This document shows, in pieces, positions 26,130-33,095 of a stretch of 41,966 bases of DNA. Position 1 is the stretch's first letter; each line of letters starts with the position of its first letter. Origin of the DNA: Gallionella sp. (lineage in GTDB: Bacteria; Pseudomonadota; Gammaproteobacteria; Burkholderiales; Gallionellaceae); assembly GCA_028688275.1 (NCBI GenBank), contig JAQTYN010000028.1, positions 1 through 41,966 of the forward strand, read 5' to 3'. The position numbers and the translations under genes were made by a program. The notes under the pieces are model-generated. The model worked only from the letters and a program-made list of their open reading frames with translations, was not told the origin of the DNA and did not search any database.

Positions 26130-26621
26130 GTGGCCGTGAAAGAACAAGCTCCTCTTATCGCGGGTGAGCAGGTGTTATTGACACTCGAAAAAAGCCCGCT
26201 GGTACTCACTAACTATCGGGTGAGATTCGACATGCGGGACATGGGGGCATCTTCATATCAAAGCATCTCACTAGAAGCGATCGCTTACTGTGGATTCGTC
26301 TCAAATAGCCAGCCCATCGTACTATTGTTCGGGCTGGTTTTTTTATGTGTTGGTACGGCGGGCGTGTTTGTACCCAACCCAATTAAACAAAGTGTATTGA
26401 TCGGCACGGTGCTACTCTTGCTTGCATTGGCCTTTCTGATTATCTACTTTGCGACACGGAGTGCGATTTTGGAAATCAGTGCTACGAGTGGCGATAAAAT
26501 TACGCTCGTGGCAAATCATGTTAAACGTACACAAATTATAGCCTTCTTAGAATCCGTACTAGAAGCTAAGCTGCGATTTAATCGAAAAATTTTGCCTGCT
26601 GAAAAAAGCAGTGGCTCGTGA
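26130..26621 (+). CDS. Small membrane protein with PH-like domain
   Basis: About 163 residues. The N-terminal part contains GEQVLLTLEKSPLVLTNYRV and then SISLEAI, the signature rhythm of bacterial PH-like domains (strand, LTNxRV, then Ile/Leu-Glu-x-Ile). Two membrane helices (about 67-88 and 91-111) split this fold, and the strand pattern resumes (ILEISATSGDKITLVAN) with a helix near the end. This arrangement is known for some bacterial PH-like membrane proteins; function unknown. The start is GTG at 26130 or the GTG two codons later (26136). It follows argJ by 12 bp and is probably in the same operon. Confidence 0.65.
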   Translation: MAVKEQAPLIAGEQVLLTLEKSPLVLTNYRVRFDMRDMGASSYQSISLEAIAYCGFVSNSQPIVLLFGLVFLCVGTAGVFVPNPIKQSVLIGTVLLLLALAFLIIYFATRSAILEISATSGDKITLVANHVKRTQIIAFLESVLEAKLRFNRKILPAEKSSGS

Positions 26622-26679
26622 GTAATCTATTGCGAAATAGGGAAATCTCGGGGATCGACAGATCAAGAGGCCTCCGTCA

Positions 26680-28218
26680 GTGTTAAAGCTACGCACATTT
26701 CGAGTGCTAACAAGAGAGGCGAGACCACTCATTGCACTCTTGTCTGCACTACTGACTGCCGCCTTTTTGGTCTTCAATATTTATTTCACCCAACTGAATA
26801 CCCAATGGACGCTGTTTTTAGCGGGCGTGTTGCTTGCGGCCTCTCTTGCAGAAACGACCCGCTTGTATCGAGCCGAATGGATTGTGCTGCGTCGAACCAC
26901 ACAGTTGTCCATGCTCAAGAGTAAGCTAGCGCATGAGTCTCACTTGCGGAAACAAGCCGAGGTTGAATTAGTGGAGGTCAAACAGCATCTCCATCTGATG
27001 GACTCGGTGTTGCCCACCATGATCGTTTTGGTGGATTTGGATGAGATTTGCCATTATCACAATCGAGCCTTATTGGAATGGCTGCATTTGCGCCACGGGC
27101 AGGTAGAGGGTAAGCATTTGCGAGAGGTGTTTGGTGTGCATGTGGCAAAGGAAATTGCGTCCGCTAACCGAAGATTGCTTTCCAGCCATTCAGTGCAATA
27201 TCAACGAGAGCAAACCATGCCTGACGGCAGCTTTTATAAGCTTGCCGTAACACATGTCCCTAAATTTGATGGGGAGGGGAAGTTGGTTGGGTTTTATATG
27301 TTAATGAGCGACATCACTCGCGTTGACGACGTAAGGGGGATGCCTCCCACTGCTTCAAAGCAAGAAGTATTGTCTCCAGATGAAATAATGCCAGATGACA
27401 CGGTCACCAATGCTTCTGCCATTATTTTAAGTGAGGAGGAGTCGAGCAATCGTATGAAAATTGCGATTGAGAAAGGCGAATTTAGATTGTTTAGTCAATT
27501 GATACGCCCACTATCCGTCAATGCGGGAACTGTATCCCACTACGAAGTGTTGATACGACTGCTTGAGGAAGAAGAAAATATGATGCCGCCAGGGGCTTTT
27601 TTTCCCTTGGCCGAAACATATGGTTTGATGCCAAACCTAGATCGTTGGGTAGTGCAGCATGTGATTGAGTGGGTTGCCCATCAAATTAAGCATGGCTTAC
27701 ACATCGAAGCATCCTCGTTCTTTATCAATATCAGCGATGCAACCATCTCGGCGGTTGATTTTTCAACATTTGTTGAGCATATTTTGCAGGAAAACTCGCT
27801 AACGGGCCAGCACCTATGTTTTCAAGTATCAGGCCTAGAATGGGTTAATCATCAGGCTGAGGTTATTCAGTTTATGCAACGCATACGGCAAGTGGGCTGT
27901 CGCGTTGCATTGAGTGGATTTGGGCAAGAGCTGGTTGCGTTTGATCAACTGACTGAGCTTCCGCTAGATTTCTTGAAGATTGATGGCAGTATTGTGCTTG
28001 AACTTTTGCGAGATCCTGACGCACTCGCGAAGGCAACCGCCATTGAGCAGTTTGCGCTAGAAAGAGGCATCAAAACGATCGCAGAATTTGTTGAATATGA
28101 AAACATTATCGATAAGCTCGAAGGGTTAGGTATAGATTATGTGCAAGGGTTTGGCATTTCTCACCCCGTGCCTTTGGCAGAACAGTTTGCTGAAAATGAA
28201 AAGCATGACCCTCACTAA
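26680..28218 (+). CDS. Membrane PAS-EAL protein with degenerate EAL site
   Basis: About 512 residues, GTG start. Two membrane helices (about 17-36 and 42-60), a coiled coil (about 75-108), a PAS domain (about 106-215), an acidic linker, and an EAL domain (about 258-502). There is no GGDEF domain. EAL phosphodiesterases hydrolyse cyclic di-GMP, but key residues are lost here: the DDFG motif is SGFG at 412-415 and the E-x-TE segment is QVSG at 382-385. EVL (289-291), N350, LKID (432-435), AEFVE (468-472) and QGFGI (489-493) remain. I infer a ligand-binding or protein-binding receptor, not an enzyme. Its end overlaps the Nudix-ThiE start by 14 bp. Confidence 0.85.
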   Translation: MLKLRTFRVLTREARPLIALLSALLTAAFLVFNIYFTQLNTQWTLFLAGVLLAASLAETTRLYRAEWIVLRRTTQLSMLKSKLAHESHLRKQAEVELVEVKQHLHLMDSVLPTMIVLVDLDEICHYHNRALLEWLHLRHGQVEGKHLREVFGVHVAKEIASANRRLLSSHSVQYQREQTMPDGSFYKLAVTHVPKFDGEGKLVGFYMLMSDITRVDDVRGMPPTASKQEVLSPDEIMPDDTVTNASAIILSEEESSNRMKIAIEKGEFRLFSQLIRPLSVNAGTVSHYEVLIRLLEEEENMMPPGAFFPLAETYGLMPNLDRWVVQHVIEWVAHQIKHGLHIEASSFFINISDATISAVDFSTFVEHILQENSLTGQHLCFQVSGLEWVNHQAEVIQFMQRIRQVGCRVALSGFGQELVAFDQLTELPLDFLKIDGSIVLELLRDPDALAKATAIEQFALERGIKTIAEFVEYENIIDKLEGLGIDYVQGFGISHPVPLAEQFAENEKHDPH

Positions 28219-29143
28219 AATAACGCATGTTGCTGCCGCCATATTGTGCCGTGAAGACGGCACATTTTTATTGGCGCAACGTCCCGTCGGCAAAGTGTAT
28301 GCGGGTTATTGGGAATTTCCAGGTGGCAAAATTGAGCCGAATGAATCGGCTTATCAAGCACTGTGCCGTGAGCTGCACGAAGAGTTGGGTATTCGTGTGC
28401 TGACCGCCTTTCCTTGGTTGACGCAGGTTTTTACCTATCCCCATGCCACGGTCAAGTTGCATTTCTTCCGTGTAATGGCATGGGAAGGTGAACCGTCGGG
28501 TTGTGAAAATCAGCAACTTAGCTGGCAATACCCCACTGCTATAACCGTTTCCCCCATTTTGCCCGCGAATACCCCCGTTTTGCGGGCATTAACGCTACCA
28601 ACTTGTTATGGTATTAGCAATGCGGCTGAGCTAGGTACTGAGGTTTTCTTGCTGCGATTACAGCTTGCCTTGCAAGGTGGATTACGTCTTATTCAAGTGC
28701 GAGAGAAACAGCTTGCCCAAAAAGCACTGACGATATTTGCCCGTCAAGTGGTTGACTTGGCACATCGATACGATGCCAAGGTGCTAGTCAATGGAAGCGT
28801 TCAGTTGGCAGAAGAAGTGGGGGCGGACGGGGTGCATTTCACCAGTATGCAGCTCGCTCAGTGTCACGCCCGCCCAAGCTTGGCATACTGTGCCGCTTCT
28901 TGCCATACCACCGCCGAATTGCAGCGAGCTGGCGAGCTGGGATTTGATTTTGCGGTACTCAGCCCCGTGCTACCCACCCTAAGTCATCCAAATGCAGTTC
29001 ACTTAGGTTGGACAGAGTTTGCGTCACGATGCGCCGAAGCTATCTTGCCTGTTTATGCCTTGGGTGGGTTATCGTCCAGTGACTTGGCGGTCGCCCAACA
29101 GCACGGTGCTCATGGCATCGCCCTCCTCAGGCAAGCATGGTAA
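28205..29143 (+). CDS. Nudix hydrolase (MutT-like) fused to ThiE-like domain
   Basis: A 312-residue fusion known in many gammaproteobacteria. Residues about 5-130 are a Nudix domain with the complete Nudix box: GG at the start of GGKIEPNESAYQALCREL, then HEELGI (G-x5-E-x7-REL-x-EE-x-G). Its likely role is hydrolysis of oxidised nucleotides such as 8-oxo-dGTP. Residues about 140-312 are a thiamine-phosphate-synthase-like barrel with IQVREKQL and VNGSVQLAEEVGADGVHFTS; whether this half is active is unknown. The ATG at 28205 gives the MTLTKITHVAAAIL start typical for MutT; an earlier ATG at 28139 lies inside the EAL gene. Confidence 0.88.
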   Translation: MTLTKITHVAAAILCREDGTFLLAQRPVGKVYAGYWEFPGGKIEPNESAYQALCRELHEELGIRVLTAFPWLTQVFTYPHATVKLHFFRVMAWEGEPSGCENQQLSWQYPTAITVSPILPANTPVLRALTLPTCYGISNAAELGTEVFLLRLQLALQGGLRLIQVREKQLAQKALTIFARQVVDLAHRYDAKVLVNGSVQLAEEVGADGVHFTSMQLAQCHARPSLAYCAASCHTTAELQRAGELGFDFAVLSPVLPTLSHPNAVHLGWTEFASRCAEAILPVYALGGLSSSDLAVAQQHGAHGIALLRQAW

Positions 29144-29224
29144 ATAGTCGGGTCCGTGCTTTAGAATTCTTATCATTGCCCTGTTTGGAGTGAGTTGCTA
29201 TACTTCGAGGGCTATGTAGATCAA

Positions 29225-29230
29225 TATAAT
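29225..29230 (+). promoter_or_regulatory. Predicted -10 box before the Pcm-like gene
   Basis: A perfect TATAAT lies 22 bases before the ATG at 29253, with AAGGAGAGGGG between them. The region 17 bases upstream (ACTTCG at 29202-29207) is a poor -35. A short leader of about 16 bases would result. Only the -10 and the ribosome site are convincing. Confidence 0.4.
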
Positions 29231-29252
29231 AAGTAGGCTTAAGGAGAGGGGA

Positions 29253-29906
29253 ATGCGCGATATGGAACAAGCACGTTTTAACATGATAGAACAGCAGATT
29301 CGTCCTTGCGATGTGTTGGATAGTCGTATATTGGAGTTGTTGCACCAAGTTCGTCGTGAGCATTTTGTACCTGTGGCACATCGTGCGCTGGCCTTTATGG
29401 ATATGGAAATTCCGCTAGGCTACGGAACGAAAATGTGGTTCCCCAAATTAGAAGCACGAGTGGTTCAAGATTTACAAATCAAACGCAGTGATAGAGTGCT
29501 GGAAATTGGCACTGGCAGTGGTTATTTGACCGCCTTGTTAGCAACATTGGCAAAACATGTAACCACCGTTGAAATCGTGCCTGAACTAAGCACCTTGGCA
29601 CAACAAAACCTACGGGCATATCAATACAGCAACATCAGCTTTGCAGTAGGTGATGCCGCTCAAGGTTGGGGTGAAGCGTCGTACGATGTGATCGTATTGA
29701 CAGATTCCACGCCTGTTTTGCCCAGCGCATTCCAAAACAAATTAAATGTAGGAGGCCGCTTGTTCGCCATCGTGGGTGATGCGCCCGTGATGCAAGCAAA
29801 GTTGATTACTCGTTTATCAGGTGATGTGTTTAGCACCGTGACGATCATGGAAACCAGCAGCGCATCGTTGCAAAACGCCGAGCAACCAGAACGATTCGTT
29901 TTCTGA
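29253..29906 (+). CDS. Protein-L-isoaspartate O-methyltransferase family protein
   Basis: S-adenosylmethionine-dependent methyltransferase of the PCMT family, 217 residues, with motif I LEIGTGSGYLTALLA at about 86-100 and a VEIVPEL acidic loop after it. The segment which in true Pcm reads GYGQTISQP is PLGYGTKMWFPKLEARV here, a form seen in the Pcm relatives encoded next to tolC. Repair of isoaspartate is therefore not certain. AAGGAGAGGGG precedes the ATG. It is followed by tolC, a conserved pairing in gammaproteobacteria, with a large palindrome in the gap. Confidence 0.85.
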   Translation: MRDMEQARFNMIEQQIRPCDVLDSRILELLHQVRREHFVPVAHRALAFMDMEIPLGYGTKMWFPKLEARVVQDLQIKRSDRVLEIGTGSGYLTALLATLAKHVTTVEIVPELSTLAQQNLRAYQYSNISFAVGDAAQGWGEASYDVIVLTDSTPVLPSAFQNKLNVGGRLFAIVGDAPVMQAKLITRLSGDVFSTVTIMETSSASLQNAEQPERFVF

Positions 29907-29937
29907 TTCATCCCTTCTGGATTGCATAAACTAACAT

Positions 29938-29975
29938 GCTACGATAATATTAGAAATTACTAATATTCTCGTAGC
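29938..29975. promoter_or_regulatory. 38-bp palindrome with TATTAG-N6-CTAATA core before tolC
   Basis: Left arm GCTACGATAATATTAG (29938-29953), spacer AAATTA, right arm CTAATATTCTCGTAGC (29960-29975); 15 of 16 arm positions are complementary. The inner 18 bp (29948-29965) has exactly the arms and spacing of the site at 5291-5308. A weak -35 (TTGCAT, 29922-29927) and a -10-like TAATAT (29945-29950) at 17 bp spacing would be covered by the dyad. The right arm ends 11 bases before the tolC ATG. As an RNA it would also fold strongly, but no T tract follows, so I call it an operator and not a terminator. Confidence 0.65.
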
Positions 29976-29986
29976 TTTGACTATCC

Positions 29987-31309
29987 ATGAAAATAAAATC
30001 CATATTTCTTGCAAGTTTACTGAGCGCGAGTGGACACACTCACGCAGCGGATCTACTGGAAACTTTCCGTGCCGCCCAGGCCAGCGATCCTGTTTTCGCC
30101 TCTGCGCGTGCCGCACAACAAGTCGGTCAAGAAAAACTGCCGCAAGGCCGCGCCTTGTTGATGCCAACGGTAAATCTAAATGCCGCCAGTACCTTCAACG
30201 ACAACAACATCCAATACCTAGGCAAAACCATTTTCCCTGGCGGCAACTACCGTTATAACAATAATGGCTACAACCTGAGCTTGGCTCAACCCTTGTTTCG
30301 CTGGCAAAACTGGATCGCCTATAACGAGGCTGAACTGCAAGTCGCGCAAACTGAGGCGCAATTTCGATTGGCGGAGCAAGACTTGGTATTACGCACGGCA
30401 CAAGCCTATTTTGATGTGCTGATTGCGCAAGACAGCGTGCAGCTCGCAGCAGCTCAAAAAAATGCCATCACCGAGCAACTAGCCCAAGCCAAACGTAATT
30501 TTGAGGTAGGTACCGCCACCATTACCGACAGTCAAGAAGCGCAAGCGCGTTTTGATTTGGTGCGTGCGCAAGAAATTGCCGCTCAGAATAATCTTGAAAT
30601 CAAACAGCGTATGTTGCAGCAACTCACCAACACGCCACCTACTGAGCTCAAACGCTTAGGGAAAGCCTTTAAACTGCTCACGCCACAACCCACCAACATG
30701 GACAAGTGGATAGAAGATGCACAGCTTAGCAACCCCCAATTGGCAATCGCTCAAGCGGCCACACAATTGGCGGACAAGGAAGTCGAAAGACTGCGCGCAG
30801 CGCATTACCCGACCGTGGATTTGGTTGCAAATTACGGCAAGAACTACGCCAATGGTGGTACTTTTGGGGTGGGCACAGATAGTCGCAACACCAACATCGG
30901 CGTGCAACTGAACATTCCACTGTTCCAAGGCGGCGCAGTGAATTCCAAATGGCGTGAAGCAGAAGGCAATCGTGAACGTGCAAAAGCCGAATTGGAAAAC
31001 GCCCGTCGCACCGTCGCCACACAAACCAGCTTGGCGTACTTAGGGGTTGTGAGTGGCATTGCGCAGGTGCAAGCCTTGCAACAAGCCTTAACGTCGAGCG
31101 AAAGCCTGCTAGAAGCCAGCAAACTCGGTCATGAAGTCGGCGTGCGCACCAACCTAGATGTATTGAACGCACAACAGCAACTCTTTGCCACGCGCCGCGA
31201 CTTGTACCAAGCCCAATACAACTACCTACTCAGCCAACTACGCCTACGCGCCGCCGCAGGTGTCTTGGGTGCAGATGAATTAACACAGGTCAATCAAGCG
31301 TTGTATTGA
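29987..31309 (+). CDS. tolC: TolC-family outer-membrane channel
   Basis: Trimeric outer-membrane exit duct for tripartite efflux and type I secretion. 440 residues, normal length. A signal peptide ends near HTHA/ADLL at about residue 20; the repeated helical hairpins and beta segments of the OEP family follow, with the family segments SLAQPLFRWQNW, FEVGTATITDSQEAQARFD and HEVGVRTNLDVLNAQQQL. No standard ribosome site lies in front of the ATG; the sequence between palindrome and start is TTTGACTATCC. It is the only outer-membrane factor in the window and the probable partner of the adaptor (5337) and RND permease (7837). Confidence 0.95.
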   Translation: MKIKSIFLASLLSASGHTHAADLLETFRAAQASDPVFASARAAQQVGQEKLPQGRALLMPTVNLNAASTFNDNNIQYLGKTIFPGGNYRYNNNGYNLSLAQPLFRWQNWIAYNEAELQVAQTEAQFRLAEQDLVLRTAQAYFDVLIAQDSVQLAAAQKNAITEQLAQAKRNFEVGTATITDSQEAQARFDLVRAQEIAAQNNLEIKQRMLQQLTNTPPTELKRLGKAFKLLTPQPTNMDKWIEDAQLSNPQLAIAQAATQLADKEVERLRAAHYPTVDLVANYGKNYANGGTFGVGTDSRNTNIGVQLNIPLFQGGAVNSKWREAEGNRERAKAELENARRTVATQTSLAYLGVVSGIAQVQALQQALTSSESLLEASKLGHEVGVRTNLDVLNAQQQLFATRRDLYQAQYNYLLSQLRLRAAAGVLGADELTQVNQALY

Positions 31310-31433
31310 GTGTGCCGAGTTCTTATGCTAATTTTTAAAGTTGGCGGTCTACCCACTTGATTTGTATCTGCCCCGCTCAGTATGAAATGGCGGGTGCGTC
31401 TACTTCGTCTATGCAAATCGTATGTGAGTGGGC

Positions 31434-32051
31434 TTATGTCTTCTTAAACGACACTATCATGCTACGTGGCAGGGCGGCAAGCGCGAGATTGGCTTGCGTA
31501 ATGGGATCGTGGTGCATCAAGGTTAGCTGGGTATAGCTTTCGGATAAATCATCCAACAGTGAGGTTGCATCTTGCGTATAGCGCAATAAAAAATCACGAC
31601 GACGAGGATGAAACTTCGTCCACTTCCAAGCAAGAAAGCGATCATTGTCCTTGTAGCCCTGTAGTTGCAAGGTCGCTTTTAAGGTGGTGATGGCAGGTAA
31701 GTTGAGTTGCTCTGGGGTGGGGGCGGCGTGCCACATTAATCCAATGTAAATTCGCATTCCTCCACCAAGATTTTGCTGCTCAAGCATGGGATGCAAATAA
31801 TTGGGGTGAGCTTCTTCGGGTAGTCCCTGTAAACCCACCAAATTATCTGGGGTGTTGCGATCCTCGGTGTGAATAAGTTGCCACGGAAGCGTGTGCGCTA
31901 GGTTGAGCTGGGTAAGGCGTTGCTGCAAATCGCGCCAAAACATGTTATTCAGTTGCTCTCGTTGCAGATCCATCTGCTCAGCCACTGCCAAGCCCAGAGG
32001 TAAATTCTCAATTTTGGCAAAAAAGTCTAGTACGGCCTGCTGTTCGTCCAT
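31434..32051 (-). CDS. Hypothetical protein of unknown function
   Basis: About 205 residues, soluble, no signal peptide or membrane helix. Rich in Gln, Leu and Trp (MFWRDLQQRL, LAWKWTKFHPRRRDFLLRY); no motif I recognise. The ATG at 32051 has GGAG ten bases upstream; a TTG at 32069 is an alternative. Codon use is like the neighbours. It stands alone on the minus strand between tolC (convergent) and the act operon (divergent, sharing the 313-bp upstream region). Confidence 0.65.
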   Translation of the reverse strand: MDEQQAVLDFFAKIENLPLGLAVAEQMDLQREQLNNMFWRDLQQRLTQLNLAHTLPWQLIHTEDRNTPDNLVGLQGLPEEAHPNYLHPMLEQQNLGGGMRIYIGLMWHAAPTPEQLNLPAITTLKATLQLQGYKDNDRFLAWKWTKFHPRRRDFLLRYTQDATSLLDDLSESYTQLTLMHHDPITQANLALAALPRSMIVSFKKT

Positions 32052-32069
32052 TAAAGTTCGGCTCCACAA

Positions 32070-32364
32070 TTGTTTAGTGATTTGAATATAAGTAAATGCT
32101 GTAATAGATTGTGTTTAAACACTTATTTCGTGTTTTGTTTGAAGGGATTCAAACAGGGTGTTGACTTTGCTTTTTAGACTAGACATTATTCGTCTGTGCT
32201 GTAACACTTTAGTGTCAAATAAGGTGTTGTGCATCAAAATAATAATTAAATAACAATAAATTTTTTTAGTCTTCACATTGTTGTAAAAATAATCCGTTTT
32301 ATTATTTGTCATGTTAGGTTGTCTGCTAACGTGGGTTGATTGTTTGTTGGGAGAGCTACTCACG
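32070..32364 (+). promoter_or_regulatory. Upstream region of the act operon
   Basis: An AT-rich, non-coding stretch of 295 bp between divergent genes. A possible promoter reading toward actA is TTGTTG (32278-32283) and TATTAT (32300-32305), 16 bp apart. An inverted repeat ACACT-TT-AGTGT lies near 32203-32214 and could bind a regulator. GGGAGAG at 32348-32354 is the actA ribosome site. No copy of the TATTAG-N6-CTAATA operator is present, so the act genes do not appear to belong to that regulon. Confidence 0.35.
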
Positions 32365-33063
32365 ATGTATCGATTTATTCGTTTTTCTACTTTATTGGTA
32401 GGTTTGTTTGTTGCAATTAGCGGTTTCGCTGCCGATTCAACTGTTGCAACGTTGACGACTCCAGATGATTTGGGGCCTGAAGTCAAGCAACCTATCGAAT
32501 TTCCACATAACCGACATGCAGGTAATCATAATCCTACTGACCCAACCAAGGGCGGTATGGAAATTGATTGTCAGTACTGTCATACCTATGCCAGACGCAG
32601 TGCAGTTGCGGGTATCCCGCCATTGCAAAAGTGTATTGGCTGTCACAAAAGTATTGACTCGGTGAGAGAAACGCCCCGTATCAAGCAGTTGTTTGAAGCA
32701 TGGGATGCGAAGAAGCCTATCGAGTGGAAAAAAGTGCATGATTTGCCAGACTTTGTGCGCTTTAATCATGAGCGTCATATCAAGCGTTTTGTTGAACAGC
32801 AAAATCGTCCTACTCAAGAGGCATGCGGATATTGCCACGGTGATGTGAAGAATATGACCGTAGCGCGTCGTCAAAAGTCTTTGTCTATGGGATGGTGTGC
32901 AAGTTGCCACGAAAAAGCACATTCTGTGACTGCGCCAGGCGGTACGCCAATCGGCAAGCAAGCGTATTGGTATACATTCCAAAAACCTGCTGCTGCGGCT
33001 GGCTCGACTCCTGATGCCATCAAAGCACAAGGTCCTAACGATTGCTGGCAATGCCACAAGTAA
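32365..33063 (+). CDS. actA: Alternative complex III pentaheme cytochrome c, ActA
   Basis: Periplasmic cytochrome subunit of alternative complex III, which oxidises membrane quinol. 232 residues after the ATG at 32365 (GGAGAG upstream; an 18-codon extension is excluded). Signal peptide to about residue 22 without a lipobox. Five CxxCH heme sites: C69-H73, C90-H94, C154-H158, C178-H182 and C227-H231, the last one residue from the C-terminus. Five hemes match ActA of Rhodothermus, whereas the related Qrc complex has six. First gene of actA-B1-B2-C-D-E-F. Confidence 0.93.
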   Translation: MYRFIRFSTLLVGLFVAISGFAADSTVATLTTPDDLGPEVKQPIEFPHNRHAGNHNPTDPTKGGMEIDCQYCHTYARRSAVAGIPPLQKCIGCHKSIDSVRETPRIKQLFEAWDAKKPIEWKKVHDLPDFVRFNHERHIKRFVEQQNRPTQEACGYCHGDVKNMTVARRQKSLSMGWCASCHEKAHSVTAPGGTPIGKQAYWYTFQKPAAAAGSTPDAIKAQGPNDCWQCHK

Positions 33064-33095
33064 GCGACATTCAAGAATTTTCCAGAGAGGTTGTG

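Noticed and set aside
29938..29975. Palindrome as a terminator of the Pcm-like gene
   Set aside because: Arms are long but AT-rich in the centre, no T tract follows, and the core repeats an operator-like motif found elsewhere.
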